In this document: one piece after another, positions 27,639 to 39,361 of the stretch | Numbering within the stretch: the stretch's first letter is position 1 | Layout of the letters: the number at the start of each line of letters is the position of its first letter | Origin: Rummeliibacillus stabekisii | GTDB lineage: Bacteria > Bacillota > Bacilli > Bacillales_A > Planococcaceae | Assembly: GCF_007988965.1 (NCBI RefSeq) | Contig: NZ_BJVD01000003.1 | Coordinates: 62,001-126,000 of the forward strand | Reading direction: 5' to 3' | DNA length: 64,000 nucleotides | The notes under the pieces: model-generated | The model's database searches: none | The model's input: only the letters and a program-made list of their open reading frames with translations | What the model was told of the DNA's origin: nothing | Program-made: the position numbers and the translations under genes

Positions 27639-28265
27639 TGGTATTTCCTCAACCGAATAATGTTCCTCTAAATCCCACAGTATTTGACTTAAGATAGATT
27701 CATCTTGATCTACTACAATTGGCTTTTCTAGAAGGTCCATTGGCGATTCATTCGTTGTAAGTTGTACAACTTTTTCCGTCTCCGCTAATTGGACCTCTTC
27801 ATTTTGAACTACTTCTGACTGTGCTTCCACTCTTGGGGTTTCAACCACTTCTTTTTCTTCAACATTTTTATATTCGCAATCTACCTGACAACTAATCACG
27901 CAAATTCCATTATCGGACACTTTTGTTTGAAGATTTTTTGTGTTTAGGACAACGGTTGATTGGTCAATCTTATCATTTGGCAAGCTTACATTTAGAGGAA
28001 TAGCATACTCAAAATAGCCTTCATTACCTTCAACATCCACTTCATCTACAAGCGTACTCTCGTTTTCTAATTGCTGTATTACCTCTTGAGTGTCATCGAA
28101 TTCCACATTAGCGGCAATGTGATAAATACCAGTAAGTGATACGGATAATTCATCCTCTTGCTGTTCCCAACGGGGTGTAATTTTCACTTTGTTTAAGCTA
28201 GTTGGTTTACCATATATTTCAGGAAAAACGAATGATTCATTTATTTCCCAGGTAATCTTTTTCAT
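27618..28265 (-). CDS. spoVID: SpoVID-like spore coat morphogenetic protein, short form without LysM
   Basis: The N-terminal domain matches the SpoVID/coat-morphogenesis fold (MKKITWEINESFVFPEIYGKP, GIYHIAANVEF, YFEYAIPLNVSLPNDKI, NGICVISCQVDCEY). It occupies the spoVID position between hemL and valS. The protein is only 215 residues; B. subtilis SpoVID is about 575 and ends in a LysM domain. Here a Glu/Val-rich linker (about 130-175) leads to a short C-terminal segment SILSQILWDLEEHYSVEEIP, and no LysM follows before the stop or in the downstream DNA. Ribosome site GGAGGGAATG. Coat encasement through SpoIVA is plausible; SafA or lipid II binding by LysM is not. Confidence 0.75.
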   Translation of the reverse strand: MKKITWEINESFVFPEIYGKPTSLNKVKITPRWEQQEDELSVSLTGIYHIAANVEFDDTQEVIQQLENESTLVDEVDVEGNEGYFEYAIPLNVSLPNDKIDQSTVVLNTKNLQTKVSDNGICVISCQVDCEYKNVEEKEVVETPRVEAQSEVVQNEEVQLAETEKVVQLTTNESPMDLLEKPIVVDQDESILSQILWDLEEHYSVEEIPLNNVRM

Positions 28266-28361
28266 ATTTACATTCCCTCCTCTATCTTTATCTATATGTA
28301 TACTTTTGAGTTTATAGAACCAGCTAGTTATCTAATTAATATATTAAAATAGAATTAAGAA

Positions 28362-28394
28362 ATAAAAAAACAGCAGAGCATATACGCTCTGCTG
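28362..28394 (-). terminator. Terminator of the hem operon
   Basis: CAGCAGAGC (28371-28379) and GCTCTGCTG (28386-28394) form a perfect 9-bp stem followed on the minus strand by seven T, just after hemL. Confidence 0.92.
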
Positions 28395-28400
28395 AATGTC

Positions 28401-29693
28401 TTAACGTGCTAATTGTTTAAATACTTTTTGGAAGGCTTTCACTGTTTGTGCAATATGTTCTTCCGTATGCGCCGTTGAAAGGAAAACACCCTCAAATTGG
28501 GATGGCGGTAAGAAAATCCCTTCTTCTGTCATTAGCGTATAGTACTCTGCAAATAATTGCAGATCAGATGTTTTAGCAGTTTCAAAATCAATAACATTTT
28601 CATTTGTTAGGAAGTAACCAATCATAGATCCTGCACGATTTACTGTGTGCGGGATATTGTATGTTTCAGCTGCCTCACGGAAGCCTGCTTCTAATTGGTC
28701 ACCCAACTTTTTGAAGTAGTCATACGACTCTGGCGTTAAATGATTCAACGTTTCAAGGCCAGCTGTCATAGCAAGCGGATTGCCTGATAATGTTCCTGCT
28801 TGATAAATTGGTCCTGCTGGTGCAATGTGTTCCATGATTTCACGAGAACCACCGAAAGCTCCAACCGGCAGACCACCACCAATTACTTTCCCAAGACAAG
28901 TCAAATCTGGTGTAACCCCAAGATATCCTTGAGCACTGTTGAATCCAACACGGAAACCTGTCATAACTTCATCAAAAATTAATAGTGAACCTGCTTTTGT
29001 AGAGATATCTCGCAATCCTTCTAAAAAGCCTGGAAGCGGTGGCACACAGCCCATATTTCCCGCTACAGGTTCAACAATAATCGCTGCGATATCTTCTCCA
29101 TACATCTCAAAGACCTGTTTTACAGACTCTAAATCATTGTAAGGAACTGTTATCGTATTTTGAGCAATACTTAACGGCACCCCAGGGCTATCCGGCAAAC
29201 CAAGTGTTGCCACACCTGAGCCTGCTTTAATAAGTAATGAGTCGCCATGGCCATGATAAGAGCCTTCAAATTTCAAGATCTTGTCGCGACCTGTATAACC
29301 ACGCGCTACACGTATAGCACTCATTGTCGCCTCTGTACCCGAAGAAACCATACGAATCATTTCAATAGATGGTACACGTTTGATTACTTCTTTAGCCAAT
29401 TCATTTTCAATCACAGTAGAAGCGCCAAAGCTTGTACCTGATTCAGCCACACGTTGAATCGCAGCTACCACATCAGGATGTGTATGACCTAAGATAAGAG
29501 GACCCCATGACAATACGTAGTCGATATAATCATTGCCATCTACGTCTGTAATGATTGCACCTTTCCCTTTTTCCATTACGATCGGATCCATATTTACCGC
29601 ATTAAATGCACGAACAGGGCTATTGACGCCACCCGGCATTAAGTGAATTGCTTCCTGAAAAGCTGCTTTTGATTTTTCATGTGAACGTGTCAT
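28401..29693 (-). CDS. hemL: Glutamate-1-semialdehyde 2,1-aminomutase HemL
   Basis: PLP enzyme converting glutamate-1-semialdehyde to 5-aminolevulinate, step 2 of the C5 tetrapyrrole pathway. 430 residues. Signatures: [45 protein letters not shown] and the PLP lysine in [18 protein letters not shown] place the start at the ATG at 29693, which shares a base with the hemB stop (TAATG) and has GGAGGAG upstream; an upstream in-frame ATG at 29711 lies inside hemB. Last gene of hemAXCDBL. Confidence 0.96.
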   Translation of the reverse strand: MTRSHEKSKAAFQEAIHLMPGGVNSPVRAFNAVNMDPIVMEKGKGAIITDVDGNDYIDYVLSWGPLILGHTHPDVVAAIQRVAESGTSFGASTVIENELAKEVIKRVPSIEMIRMVSSGTEATMSAIRVARGYTGRDKILKFEGSYHGHGDSLLIKAGSGVATLGLPDSPGVPLSIAQNTITVPYNDLESVKQVFEMYGEDIAAIIVEPVAGNMGCVPPLPGFLEGLRDISTKAGSLLIFDEVMTGFRVGFNSAQGYLGVTPDLTCLGKVIGGGLPVGAFGGSREIMEHIAPAGPIYQAGTLSGNPLAMTAGLETLNHLTPESYDYFKKLGDQLEAGFREAAETYNIPHTVNRAGSMIGYFLTNENVIDFETAKTSDLQLFAEYYTLMTEEGIFLPPSQFEGVFLSTAHTEEHIAQTVKAFQKVFKQLAR

Positions 29694-30676
29694 TATTTCT
29701 CCTCCATCCAACGAACTGCATCTTTTGCATGATAAGTAATGATTAAATCAGCGCCTGCACGTTTCATGCCAAGTAATGTTTCTAATACGACTTGTTTTTC
29801 ATCGATCCAGCCATTAATTGCTGCTGCTTTGACCATCGCATATTCACCACTTACATTGTAGGCAACAACAGGTAAATCAAAGTTATTGCGAACATCTCGC
29901 ATAATATCCAAATAAGACAACGCTGGTTTTACAATTAAGAAGTCCGCTCCCTCTTCTACATCAGATTCAGCTTCACGCATTGCTTCCATACGGTTTGATG
30001 GATCCATTTGATACGTTTTGCGGTCGCCGAATTGTGGTGCACCATCTGCTGCGTCACGGAATGGACCGTAATAAGCAGATGCATATTTTACTGCGTAAGA
30101 CATAATCGGAACATCTTCATAACCCGCTTCATCTAATCCTTTACGAATAGCAGCTACAAACCCGTCCATCATATTAGAAGGTGCGATAATATCTGCTCCT
30201 GCTTCTGCTTGTGAAACCGCTGTTTTAGCCAATAAATCTAATGATGGATCATTTAAGATTTTTTCATCTTCTGATACAACGCCACAATGGCCGTGAGAAG
30301 TAAATTCACATAGACAAGTATCAGCAACTACCACAACTTCAGGGTAATTTTTCTTAATAAAACGAGTAGCTTCTTGGACGATGCCATGATCATGATAAGC
30401 TTGTGACCCTACTTCATCTTTTTCTGCTGGAAGTCCAAAAAGAATAACAGATGGAATACCAAGAGAAACAACTTCATCCATTTCTTCTCCTAAACGATCA
30501 AGTGAGAATTGAAATACACCTGGCATTGATGACACTTCATTTTTAATATTTTCGCCATCGATAACAAAGATTGGATAAATAAAGTCTTCTTTGTGTAAGT
30601 AAGTTTCTTTTACCATCGCACGCATCGCACTAGATTGGCGTAAACGTCTATGTCTTTTGAAATGTAAATCTGTCAT
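29693..30676 (-). CDS. hemB: 5-aminolevulinate dehydratase (porphobilinogen synthase) HemB
   Basis: Condenses two 5-aminolevulinate molecules to porphobilinogen. 327 residues. The zinc-type cysteine cluster [14 protein letters not shown] is present, as are the Schiff-base lysines in [18 protein letters not shown] and [13 protein letters not shown]. It overlaps hemD by 4 bases and hemL by 1 base. Normal length and order for the Bacillus-type operon. Confidence 0.97.
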   Translation of the reverse strand: MTDLHFKRHRRLRQSSAMRAMVKETYLHKEDFIYPIFVIDGENIKNEVSSMPGVFQFSLDRLGEEMDEVVSLGIPSVILFGLPAEKDEVGSQAYHDHGIVQEATRFIKKNYPEVVVVADTCLCEFTSHGHCGVVSEDEKILNDPSLDLLAKTAVSQAEAGADIIAPSNMMDGFVAAIRKGLDEAGYEDVPIMSYAVKYASAYYGPFRDAADGAPQFGDRKTYQMDPSNRMEAMREAESDVEEGADFLIVKPALSYLDIMRDVRNNFDLPVVAYNVSGEYAMVKAAAINGWIDEKQVVLETLLGMKRAGADLIITYHAKDAVRWMEEK

Positions 30677-31437
30677 GATGATCGTCCTTTCTTTTTAGCC
30701 AATTCTTCTATAATGGCCAACATCGTATATTTTTCTGGTTTAACATCTACCATTGCTCCGGCATTTAAGAGAGCCTGCTCAGTAACATGTCCAATAGCTG
30801 CGATTTGATAACCTCTCCAGCTTGTTTGCGGTACGACATATTTATTAAATACATCCACAGCAGAAGGACTCGCAAATATAATTGTTGCGTCCTTTGATTT
30901 TTGGATTAATGTCGTTAATTCACTGATATGCTCTGTACTTTGAATGGTTTCATAAACCGTCCATTCATCGACTGGAAACGGCAGCCCTTCCTTTATAGTA
31001 GCCTTTGCTAAACTACCTTTCAAGAATAGACAACTTTCAACCTTCCCAGCCACTTTAGGAAATTCGACAACAAATTTATCCGCACTGTATGTAGACGGCA
31101 TAAAATCAATCTGAAAACCTATTTTTCCTAATGCACTTGCAGTTTTCTCACCCACTGCAGCAATCTTGGCTCTGCTTTTTTCTATGCTTAATGAAGCGCG
31201 GGCAAGCTTTTGTGAAAATGCTTCTACAGCATTTTGACTAGTAAAGATTAGCCATTCGCTGTTTAAGGCTTTCGCTAATTTTTCACCATCATTTGAAGAA
31301 GTGGCTTCTTGTACAGCAATGAGCGGCAAATGATATACATTGCCGCCCCTTTCTAAAATATGTGAAGATACTGAATGCGTCATCTTCGTGCCAGTCAGGA
31401 CAATATTTTGTCCACTCAATGGCAGATTAGTTGGCAT
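30673..31437 (-). CDS. hemD: Uroporphyrinogen-III synthase HemD
   Basis: Cyclises and inverts ring D of hydroxymethylbilane to give uroporphyrinogen III. 254 residues in two similar lobes. Family features include [46 protein letters not shown] and [15 protein letters not shown]. The family is poorly conserved, so the position between hemC (11-base overlap) and hemB (4-base overlap) strengthens the call. Confidence 0.94.
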   Translation of the reverse strand: MPTNLPLSGQNIVLTGTKMTHSVSSHILERGGNVYHLPLIAVQEATSSNDGEKLAKALNSEWLIFTSQNAVEAFSQKLARASLSIEKSRAKIAAVGEKTASALGKIGFQIDFMPSTYSADKFVVEFPKVAGKVESCLFLKGSLAKATIKEGLPFPVDEWTVYETIQSTEHISELTTLIQKSKDATIIFASPSAVDVFNKYVVPQTSWRGYQIAAIGHVTEQALLNAGAMVDVKPEKYTMLAIIEELAKKKGRSS

Positions 31438-32359
31438 TTTGCTCAGCCTTTACTTTTTGAATTAACTCATATGCGCCTTGGCTTGTTAGTTTTTCTGCCA
31501 CTTCTTCTCCTGCAGCTTTTGCATCTTTTGAAGCAACTGATTCTTTATAAAAAACAGAGGCATCAGGAGCAGCTACTAGGCCTTTGAAATTCACGCCATC
31601 ATTTTCAAAACGTGCAAAGCCAGCAATTGGCACTTGGCAGCCGCCATCCATTGCAGCAAGGAACGCGCGCTCTGCATGAGCTTCTTCCCACGTTGCTTTG
31701 TCTGTTAATTTCGCCAGCTCAGATAGTAGCTCTTCGTCATCAGCTCGACACTCAATTCCAAGCGAACCTTGCCCTACTGCTGGCAGACATACTTCAGTTG
31801 ATAGGTATTCTGTAACAACCTCATCACTCCAGCCTAAACGTTTCAACCCTGCAGCTGCTAGGATAATCGCATCGTACTCATCGTTTTCTAGTTTTGCTAA
31901 ACGAGTATCTACATTACCGCGAATCCATTTGATCTCCAAATCTGGACGTGCAAGCAACAATTGTGCGCTTCTGCGCAAACTGCTCGTACCTACAACTGCT
32001 CCTTTTGGTAAATCTGCAAATTTCACATGATTTTTGCTAATGAAGGCATCGCGTGGATCCTCACGTTTCGGAATGCAGCCAATAACTAGCCCCTCTGGAA
32101 GTACTGCAGGCATATCTTTCATGCTGTGGACAGCAAAGTCGATTTCTTTGTCAAATAAAGCTTGCTCAATTTCTTTTACAAATAAGCCTTTGCCGCCTAC
32201 TTTAGACAATTGAACATCAACAATTTTATCGCCTTTTGTCACAATTTCTTTCACTTCAAATTCAAACGGCGCCCCAGCTTTCTTCAATTGGTCAATAAAC
32301 CAATTTGTTTGAGTTAATGCTAGTTTGCTTCGTCTTGATCCAACAGTAATTTTACGCAC
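31427..32359 (-). CDS. hemC: Porphobilinogen deaminase (hydroxymethylbilane synthase) HemC
   Basis: Polymerises four porphobilinogens on a dipyrromethane cofactor held by the cysteine in [10 protein letters not shown]. 310 residues. Other motifs: [52 protein letters not shown]. The GTG at 32359 gives an N-terminus [15 protein letters not shown] that matches the family and has AAAGGTTGG six bases upstream. The ATG two codons earlier is too close to that ribosome site. Confidence 0.96.
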   Translation of the reverse strand: MRKITVGSRRSKLALTQTNWFIDQLKKAGAPFEFEVKEIVTKGDKIVDVQLSKVGGKGLFVKEIEQALFDKEIDFAVHSMKDMPAVLPEGLVIGCIPKREDPRDAFISKNHVKFADLPKGAVVGTSSLRRSAQLLLARPDLEIKWIRGNVDTRLAKLENDEYDAIILAAAGLKRLGWSDEVVTEYLSTEVCLPAVGQGSLGIECRADDEELLSELAKLTDKATWEEAHAERAFLAAMDGGCQVPIAGFARFENDGVNFKGLVAAPDASVFYKESVASKDAKAAGEEVAEKLTSQGAYELIQKVKAEQNAN

Positions 32360-32377
32360 GTACATCCAACCTTTCTA

Positions 32378-33208
32378 TTAATACCAAAAATGAAAACTTG
32401 ACAAACGGCTTCCCAAAAAGAAATTTACAATGATAACAAGGAAGGCATACACATTTGTCCAAGCATACATCGTCGTATGAAGCTTTCCTTTTCGATAGCC
32501 ATATAATATAAAACAATAGATTAATAGAGAGAGAAAAGACCCTATAATCTTTGTATCTAAAACAGTGAAATGCTCTAACGATGAATAACCCCATTGAAGT
32601 CCAAGTATTAAACTAATCAACAAAATAGGAATACCCACCAATATAGCCCATGTCATGCCTTTTTGTGCTTGATCTAATGATGGTAAACGCGTCCATTGTT
32701 TTGTCCACTTTTTCTTCTTCAATACATTGTAAAGAATGAGATACAATGTTGAAAATACAAAGGACAGCGAAAAGGCTACATAGGACAAGATGGCAAATGT
32801 GACATGGAAAAAGAGCAATTCAGAAATAAGTGACTTGCCGACTGGCGAAAGTGCCAACTGATTTGGTGCAAATGTGTGGATAGTCATAAATATAAAACCA
32901 ATCACATTTAAAAAGAAGACAGGCAAATCTACTCGGTATAAACAATGTAAAAAAATCGAAATAGTAATTAAAAGCCACGCGTAAAAGTAAATTCCTTCAA
33001 ATAGCGAAAGTATTGGGAATCGATGCGTCTGTATAATATAAAGTCCTAAAAATGCTGATTGAAGTACCCATACTACAGAAATTAACCAAAACGCAATGCG
33101 ATGGGCTTTCGGGTCTTTATTTAAATAATCGATAAAATAAAAGACAAGACTGATCGCATATAAGACGACCATTGCTTCATGCAGCCTTGTCATCGTCAAA
33201 TCAGCCAT
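32378..33208 (-). CDS. hemX: HemX membrane protein (cytochrome c assembly-like)
   Basis: Polytopic membrane protein with about eight helices, 276 residues from the ATG at 33208, which has AAAGGAGC upstream. It belongs to the CcmC/CcsA-like cytochrome c assembly domain group. In B. subtilis HemX lowers HemA levels. In-frame features FEGIYFYAWLLITISIFLH, LLFFHVTFAILSYVAFSLSFVFS and GIPILLISLILGLQWG are typical. It lies between hemA and hemC as usual. A longer frame from 33268 lacks a ribosome site. Confidence 0.92.
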   Translation of the reverse strand: MADLTMTRLHEAMVVLYAISLVFYFIDYLNKDPKAHRIAFWLISVVWVLQSAFLGLYIIQTHRFPILSLFEGIYFYAWLLITISIFLHCLYRVDLPVFFLNVIGFIFMTIHTFAPNQLALSPVGKSLISELLFFHVTFAILSYVAFSLSFVFSTLYLILYNVLKKKKWTKQWTRLPSLDQAQKGMTWAILVGIPILLISLILGLQWGYSSLEHFTVLDTKIIGSFLSLLIYCFILYGYRKGKLHTTMYAWTNVYAFLVIIVNFFLGSRLSSFHFWY

Positions 33209-33299
33209 AATATGCTCCTTTGCGACATAAATCTTAAAAAAAGCGTTTCCGCACCTATAGTTTACCACATAGACACGAAAACGCTCTTCTTAAAGTTTC

Positions 33300-34664
33300 T
33301 TAATATGACCATTTTGCATCAGATGCTTGTGCTTCTAATACTGTTTTATTCATTCGCTCTTTTTGTTGAAGCTGTTGTTTTTTCACTTCATCTTGTACAT
33401 CCTCTTCAATACCAAAAATACGTTGGAACAGCGCTAACTGTTCTTTTGATTTTTGTGAACCGGCCATTTCTTTCGCTTGTAGAATCGGATCTTTGAGCAA
33501 TTGATTAATAATAGATTTTGTATGTTTATTTAATACTTTTTTCTCACGGTCTGTTAAATCTGGCATTTTATTTTCGATGCTTTGCATTGTTTCAGATTGA
33601 ATGCGAGCAGCTTTTTGACGAAGGGCTGCAATAACAGGCACAACGCCTAGAGTTGTCATCCAATCTTTAAAATCATTCACTTCTGTATCAATCATGGAAA
33701 CAATTTGGCTTGCTGCGCGTTCTCTTTCTGCGAGGTTTGCCTCAACAATGCCATGCAAATCATCAATATCATACAAGAATACATTTGGAATATCACCAAT
33801 GCGCGGATCTAAATCACGAGGCACAGCAATATCAACCATGAATAAAGGTTTGCCTTTTCGAAGTTTTTCAACAAATTGCATTAATTCATGATCAATAACA
33901 TATTCTGTTGCACCAGTCGAGCTAATTAGAATATCTGCCTCTAGCAATACACATTGTAGTTCTTGCATGGATTTAGCTGTACCATGGAATTTTTCTGCAA
34001 GAGTTTCTGCTTTAGAGAACGTACGATTTATAACAGTTACTTTCCCTACGCCGCTACCATAAAGGTTTTCGACTGCAAGCTCACCCATTTTGCCGGCACC
34101 AAGTATAGCTACATGTTTATTTTCAAGAGAACCAAATATTTTTTTCGCCAGTTCTACTGCAGCATACGATACAGACACAGCATTTTCACCGATGGCTGTT
34201 TCGCCATGCGCACGTTTCGCAAATGTAACCGCTTGTTTAAATAATTTATTATAAACAGTGCCTGTTACACCAAGTTCTTGCGCTTGTAAAAAGCTTGTCT
34301 TTACCTGTCCAAGTATTTGTGTCTCACCTAAAACCATTGAGTCTATACCTGAAGTAACTTTGAATAAGTGCATCATTGCTTCATCTTCTTCACGTATATA
34401 TAAATGACTTTCGAACGACTCAACAGGAACTTTAAACCATGTTGAAAGAAATTGTTTGACGTAATAACGGCCAGTATGCAGCTGGTCTACTACTGCATAA
34501 ATCTCTGTACGGTTACATGTAGAAACAATCACGTTTTCTAATATGCTTTTTTGGCTTTGTAATGCTCTCATCGCTTCTGGTATTTCATTTTCAGTAAAAG
34601 AAAATTTTTCCCGAATTTCGACGGGCGCTGTTTTATAATTCAAGCCTACTACGATGGTATGCAT
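33300..34664 (-). CDS. hemA: Glutamyl-tRNA reductase HemA
   Basis: NADPH-dependent reduction of Glu-tRNA to glutamate-1-semialdehyde, the committed step of the pathway. 454 residues. The catalytic cysteine lies in [14 protein letters not shown] (about 50). The substrate-binding [17 protein letters not shown], the NADPH loop [16 protein letters not shown] and the C-terminal dimerisation helix are present. It begins the hem operon, with an extended -10 promoter at 34703-34711 and a PerR-box-like sequence further upstream. Confidence 0.97.
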   Translation of the reverse strand: MHTIVVGLNYKTAPVEIREKFSFTENEIPEAMRALQSQKSILENVIVSTCNRTEIYAVVDQLHTGRYYVKQFLSTWFKVPVESFESHLYIREEDEAMMHLFKVTSGIDSMVLGETQILGQVKTSFLQAQELGVTGTVYNKLFKQAVTFAKRAHGETAIGENAVSVSYAAVELAKKIFGSLENKHVAILGAGKMGELAVENLYGSGVGKVTVINRTFSKAETLAEKFHGTAKSMQELQCVLLEADILISSTGATEYVIDHELMQFVEKLRKGKPLFMVDIAVPRDLDPRIGDIPNVFLYDIDDLHGIVEANLAERERAASQIVSMIDTEVNDFKDWMTTLGVVPVIAALRQKAARIQSETMQSIENKMPDLTDREKKVLNKHTKSIINQLLKDPILQAKEMAGSQKSKEQLALFQRIFGIEEDVQDEVKKQQLQQKERMNKTVLEAQASDAKWSY

Positions 34665-34702
34665 GAATCTCTACACCTCACACGTTCATTTTCACGATGT
34701 CT

Positions 34703-34711
34703 ATTATATCA
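34703..34711 (-). promoter_or_regulatory. Extended -10 promoter of the hem operon
   Basis: Minus-strand TGATATAAT, an extended -10 element, 38 bases upstream of the hemA ATG. No good -35 hexamer is visible, which is tolerated with an extended -10. Confidence 0.55.
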
Positions 34712-34774
34712 TAAATCGTCATCATTCTTGTTTATAAATTGTGAACACCCTATGACGTATTGACATCTTGTTGT

Positions 34775-34789
34775 TTAGAATTATTATAA
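34775..34789. promoter_or_regulatory. Candidate PerR box upstream of hemA
   Basis: TTAGAATTATTATAA matches the Bacillus PerR/Fur-family consensus TTATAATNATTATAA at all but one specified position. The B. subtilis hemAXCDBL operon is PerR-controlled, which supports it. It lies about 80 bases upstream of the predicted transcription start, further than usual, and the surrounding DNA is very AT-rich, so chance is possible. Confidence 0.4.
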
Positions 34790-34932
34790 TTTATATTTTA
34801 GCAAATTATACTTCGAAGTACAATTAACCTGTTTTATAACGTAATTTTCAGTTTTTTAATACCTTTGCACTGTGTAAAACCTGCTATTACTTATAATCCC
34901 CATAATTCATTAATTCAAACAAACAGAACTAA

Positions 34933-34972
34933 ACAAAAAATTTGCTCCTGTAGATTCTACAAGAGCAAATTT
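34933..34972 (-). terminator. Terminator after engB
   Basis: AAATTTGCTC ... GAGCAAATTT with an inner CTGTAG/CTACA extension. On the minus strand the hairpin is followed by a T run. The rest of 34712-34932 is AT-rich with no gene recognised. Confidence 0.88.
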
Positions 34973-35017
34973 CGATTACATAGACAACACTGTCATATTG
35001 CAGCGTATTATGTATCA

Positions 35018-35599
35018 TTACATTCTTTTTTCAATTTCAGCCCAGGCTTGTTCCATACCCATTCCTTTTTCTGATGAGAATAAAATAAGCGGGTCGTTTG
35101 GATCCATGTCTAGGACTTCTTTTATAATTTTTTTATGTTTTTCATAGTTTCCCTTTTTAATCTTATCTGCTTTCGTAGCAATAACAATGGTTGGAATGTT
35201 GTAGTGTTTTAAAAAGTCGTACATCATACAATCATCATCAGTTGGTTCATGGCGGATATCGATAATTTGGACAACTGCTTTCAGAATGCTTCGTCCAGTT
35301 AAATATTGCTCGATCATTTTGCCCCATGCTTCGCGTTCTGTTTTAGAAACTTTGGCATAGCCATAGCCAGGAACATCGACAAAGAATAATTGTTCTTCAA
35401 TTTTATAAAAGTTGAGTGTTTGTGTTTTACCTGGTTTAGATGATATGCGCGCCATACTTTTGCGCCCAATCATTCTGTTGATAAATGAAGATTTACCAAC
35501 ATTTGAACGACCTGCCAGAGCAAACTCTGGCAGACCATCCTCTGGATATTGTTTTGGCCCTACAGCACTAATGACCATTTCTACATTATTGACTTTCAT
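35018..35599 (-). CDS. engB: Ribosome biogenesis GTP-binding protein YsxC/EngB
   Basis: Essential TRAFAC GTPase needed for assembly of the 50S ribosomal subunit. 193 residues. G1 [16 protein letters not shown] (about 31-46), G2/G3 [11 protein letters not shown] and [13 protein letters not shown]4 IATKADKI and G5 FSSEKGMG are intact. It overlaps the lonA stop by 4 bases, the lon-ysxC arrangement of Bacillus. Confidence 0.97.
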   Translation of the reverse strand: MKVNNVEMVISAVGPKQYPEDGLPEFALAGRSNVGKSSFINRMIGRKSMARISSKPGKTQTLNFYKIEEQLFFVDVPGYGYAKVSKTEREAWGKMIEQYLTGRSILKAVVQIIDIRHEPTDDDCMMYDFLKHYNIPTIVIATKADKIKKGNYEKHKKIIKEVLDMDPNDPLILFSSEKGMGMEQAWAEIEKRM

Positions 35600-37923
35600 G
35601 AAATCCCTCCGTCGAGCGCGATGTTTAATACTTCATCCGCGTTTGACACGAGCTTAAACGTAAGCCCTTTTCGCACACTTTCTGGTATATCATCTATATC
35701 ACGTTCATTATCTTTCGGTAAAATGATGGTTGTTAAACCTGCTCTGTGGGCGCCAAGAGATTTTTCTTTTAAGCCCCCAATTGGCAATACTCTTCCTCGT
35801 AGAGTGACTTCCCCAGTCATTCCTACTTCTTTTCGAATCGGCTTTTTGGTGATAGCAGATGTAATTGCAGTCACCATTGTTACTCCAGCTGAAGGACCAT
35901 CCTTAGGAACAGCTCCTTCTGGCACATGAATATGAAGGTCATGTGTATCGAAGAAATCTTGGTCTATGCCGAGTTGATCAGCTTTTGATCGCACGTAAGA
36001 CAATGCAGTCTGTGCTGATTCCTTCATTACATCACCAAGTTTACCAGTAAGCTGAATTTTGCCTTTACCTGGAGTAAGCGAAACCTCAATTTGAAGCGTA
36101 TCGCCGCCTACTACTGTATATGCTAACCCAGTTGCAACGCCGACTTGGTTCTCTTGTTCCGCTTGACCATGATGGAAGCGGTGTTTGCCAAGCATATCCT
36201 CTAAATTTTTCGCTGTAATCACAACTCGTTTCTTTTCTGTTGAAACGATTTGTTTCGCAGCTTTCCTACATAAAGAAGCAATTTCCCGTTCAAGACTTCG
36301 AACACCTGCTTCTCGTGTATAATACCGTATCAGGTCAAGAATGGCATCATCACGGATTTGTAGCTGTGATTTAGAGAGGCCGTTTTCTTTCATTTGCTTT
36401 GGTATTAAGTGGTTAATAGCAATTTGCTCTTTCTCAAACTCTGTATACCCTGCAATTGAGATTATTTCCATACGATCCCGAAGCGGGCCAGGTATTGAAC
36501 TTAAGTCATTAGCTGTCGCAATGAACATGACATTCGATAAATCGTACGGTTCTTCTAAATAGTGGTCACTAAATGTGTTGTTTTGATTTGGGTCAAGTAC
36601 TTCTAACAATGCAGCTGATGGATCCCCACGGAAATCATTAGACATTTTATCGATCTCATCTAATAAAAATACGGGATTGATTGTTTCTGCTTTTTTCATA
36701 CCTTGAATTATACGTCCAGGCATAGCACCGACATAGGTTCTTCTATGACCGCGGATTTCTGATTCATCCCTTACTCCACCAAGCGAAATTCGTACAAATT
36801 TTCGATTTAACGACTCTGCAATTGATTTTGCCAAGGACGTTTTACCGACTCCCGGAGGACCTGCTAAACATAAGATCGGTCCGCGCAATGAATTTGTAAG
36901 CTGTTGAACTGAAAGATACTCAAGTATTCTTTCCTTAACATCTTCTAGACCTTCATGGTCACGATTAAGGATTTTTTCAGCGACATGAATATCCCTTCTA
37001 TCTTTTGTAGCCTTACTCCAAGGAAGGGCCACAAGCCAATCTAAATAGTTGCGAATTACACCACTCTCAGCAGATGCTACAGGGATCTTATCGTAACGGC
37101 TTAATTCTTTAAGAGCTACCAATTTTATTTCTTCAGGCATTTTCGCTGCATCAATTTTTGTACGCAACTCCGCTACCTCTGCTTGTTTCCCTTCACGGTC
37201 GCCAAGTTCCTCTTGAATTGCTTTCATTTGCTCACGCAAGTAGAATTCTTTTTGAGTTTTTTCCATGGCACGCTTAACTTTTGAGTTAATCTTATGCTCT
37301 AAATTTAATACTTCTTGTTCATCATGCAAACGATTAATCAAAATACTTAAACGTTCCTTGACATCAATTGTATCGAGGATTTCTTGTTTGCCGTGCATTT
37401 TGAGCGGCAAATAAGATGCCACAGTATCAGCAAATCGACCTGGTTCTTCAATATCTGCAACTGTAGCAAACGACTCATGGGAAATCTTGCTTGATGCTTT
37501 CGTATACTTTTCAAAATAAGAAAGTAGCGTACGCATTAGTGCTTGAGTTTCCAAATCTGCTTCCTTTGAATCAATAAAGTTTTCAATATTCGCTGTCATA
37601 TATTTTTTATGGTCAGTTATTGTTTCAATCTTTGCTCGATGAAGACCTTCAACCAACACACGTAAAGTTCCATTAGGAAGTTTAAGCATTTGCTTTACAT
37701 ATGCTACAGTACCTGTTTTATATAAATCTTCTTCTTCTGGTGTTTCGATATCCATTGCTTTTTGGGTAGCAAGGAAGATCAAATGATCATCCGCCATTGC
37801 TTTTTCCAATGCTTCAATTGAGCGTACGCGACCTACGTCAATATGTAACAATATTGTTGGATACACGAGCAACCCTCTAAGCGGTAAAAGTGGTAAGTCT
37901 TTTGTTCTAGTTACTTCTGCCAT
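35596..37923 (-). CDS. lonA: ATP-dependent protease LonA
   Basis: Hexameric AAA+ serine protease for damaged and regulatory proteins. 775 residues from the ATG at 37923, which has GGAGGTGA eight bases upstream (a GTG four codons earlier lies inside that ribosome site). N-terminal substrate domain, Walker [13 protein letters not shown], Walker [12 protein letters not shown], sensor and arginine residues, then a proteolytic domain with the catalytic Ser in [11 protein letters not shown] and Lys in [14 protein letters not shown]. It is followed by engB in a coupled arrangement. Confidence 0.98.
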   Translation of the reverse strand: MAEVTRTKDLPLLPLRGLLVYPTILLHIDVGRVRSIEALEKAMADDHLIFLATQKAMDIETPEEEDLYKTGTVAYVKQMLKLPNGTLRVLVEGLHRAKIETITDHKKYMTANIENFIDSKEADLETQALMRTLLSYFEKYTKASSKISHESFATVADIEEPGRFADTVASYLPLKMHGKQEILDTIDVKERLSILINRLHDEQEVLNLEHKINSKVKRAMEKTQKEFYLREQMKAIQEELGDREGKQAEVAELRTKIDAAKMPEEIKLVALKELSRYDKIPVASAESGVIRNYLDWLVALPWSKATKDRRDIHVAEKILNRDHEGLEDVKERILEYLSVQQLTNSLRGPILCLAGPPGVGKTSLAKSIAESLNRKFVRISLGGVRDESEIRGHRRTYVGAMPGRIIQGMKKAETINPVFLLDEIDKMSNDFRGDPSAALLEVLDPNQNNTFSDHYLEEPYDLSNVMFIATANDLSSIPGPLRDRMEIISIAGYTEFEKEQIAINHLIPKQMKENGLSKSQLQIRDDAILDLIRYYTREAGVRSLEREIASLCRKAAKQIVSTEKKRVVITAKNLEDMLGKHRFHHGQAEQENQVGVATGLAYTVVGGDTLQIEVSLTPGKGKIQLTGKLGDVMKESAQTALSYVRSKADQLGIDQDFFDTHDLHIHVPEGAVPKDGPSAGVTMVTAITSAITKKPIRKEVGMTGEVTLRGRVLPIGGLKEKSLGAHRAGLTTIILPKDNERDIDDIPESVRKGLTFKLVSNADEVLNIALDGGIS

Positions 37924-38032
37924 ACGAGCGATCACCTCCGACTTTAAATTCTAACTATAAAAGCACGTTATAAGTATGGTTCATTCAAAGTATTTCATTC
38001 ATATCGTTACAAGTTAGTCAATTCGCCTAAAA

Positions 38033-38081
38033 CTCAAAAAACTGGCCGGTCAAGTGCTGATTGGCACTTGATCGAACCAGC
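38033..38081 (-). terminator. Terminator after clpX
   Basis: CAAGTGC (38051-38057) and GCACTTG (38064-38070) with an outer CTGG/CCAG pairing, followed on the minus strand by TTTTTT. Separates clpX from lonA. Confidence 0.85.
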
Positions 38082-38095
38082 TATTGGATCAGTTC

Positions 38096-39361
38096 TTACG
38101 CAGACGTTTTTTTGTTATTTGGGTCTAACTCTGTACCGTCTTTTAATACAAGTCTCGGTCTTGCTTTTTCTGTAATTGTTTCTTTCGTTACAATACATTT
38201 CGCTATATCATCACGTGATGGCAGTTCAAACATAACATCTAGCATGATGTTTTCAATAATGGAACGCAAACCACGTGCACCTGTTTTACGTTCGATTGCT
38301 TCTTTAGCGATTTCGTACAATGCATCTTTTTCAAACTCAAGTTCTACGTCATCTAACTCCATCATTTTTTGATATTGTTTTGTTAACGCGTTCTTTGGCT
38401 CAGTTAAAATTTGAACAAGTGCATCTTCATCTAAAAGTTCCAGGCTCGCAAGTACAGGCAAACGGCCAATAAATTCTGGGATCAAGCCAAATTTCAATAA
38501 ATCCTCTGGAATTAAATGTTTCATTAGATTTTTGTCGTCTGCATCTTTTTTAAGATTAGAGCCAAAACCGATAACCTTTTCACCCATACGGCGTTTAATA
38601 ATGGATTCAATTCCATCAAATGCTCCGCCTACGATGAATAAGATATTAGTTGTATCGATTTGGATAAACTCTTGGTGCGGATGTTTACGGCCGCCTTGTG
38701 GTGGTACGCTAGCTGTAGTTCCTTCTAAGATTTTCAACAATGCTTGTTGAACACCTTCACCAGATACGTCTCGAGTGATTGATGGGTTTTCCGACTTGCG
38801 GGCTACCTTATCAATCTCATCTATATAAATAATTCCTTTTTCAGCGCGTTCTACATCATAATCTGCAGCTTGGATTAATTTAAGAAGAATATTCTCTACA
38901 TCTTCCCCAACATATCCTGCTTCAGTTAATGAAGTCGCATCAGCAATAGCGAAAGGTACATTAATAATACGTGCTAACGTTTGGGCAAGCAATGTTTTAC
39001 CGCTACCAGTTGGTCCGATTAAAACGATATTTGATTTAGATAATTCAACATCGTCTACTTTGCTTTGAGTATTTATACGTTTGTAATGATTATATACAGC
39101 TACAGATAATGCTTTTTTCGCACGTTCTTGTCCGATGACATAATCATCCAATGTTTCAAGAATTTCTTTTGGTTTTGGAATATCTTTAAGCTCTACTTCT
39201 TCTTCAGTGCCTAGTTCCTCTACAACGATTTCAGAACATAAGTCAATACATTCATCACAAATATAGACGCCTGGCCCTGCCACAAGTTTACGAACTTGTT
39301 CTTGTGGTTTACCACAGAATGAGCATTTTAAATTGCCTTTTTCATCATTAAATTTGAACAA
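38096..39361 (-). CDS. clpX: ClpX ATPase subunit of ClpXP
   Basis: AAA+ unfoldase that feeds substrates to ClpP. 421 residues. The N-terminal C4 zinc domain (CSFCGKPQ ... CDECIDLC), Walker [18 protein letters not shown], Walker [11 protein letters not shown], pore-loop residues and the ClpP-docking IGF tripeptide (KVIGFGSNL) are all present. The start is TTG with AGGGGTGA upstream, giving [16 protein letters not shown]. tig lies upstream and lonA downstream, as in Bacillus. Confidence 0.98.
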   Translation of the reverse strand: MFKFNDEKGNLKCSFCGKPQEQVRKLVAGPGVYICDECIDLCSEIVVEELGTEEEVELKDIPKPKEILETLDDYVIGQERAKKALSVAVYNHYKRINTQSKVDDVELSKSNIVLIGPTGSGKTLLAQTLARIINVPFAIADATSLTEAGYVGEDVENILLKLIQAADYDVERAEKGIIYIDEIDKVARKSENPSITRDVSGEGVQQALLKILEGTTASVPPQGGRKHPHQEFIQIDTTNILFIVGGAFDGIESIIKRRMGEKVIGFGSNLKKDADDKNLMKHLIPEDLLKFGLIPEFIGRLPVLASLELLDEDALVQILTEPKNALTKQYQKMMELDDVELEFEKDALYEIAKEAIERKTGARGLRSIIENIMLDVMFELPSRDDIAKCIVTKETITEKARPRLVLKDGTELDPNNKKTSA

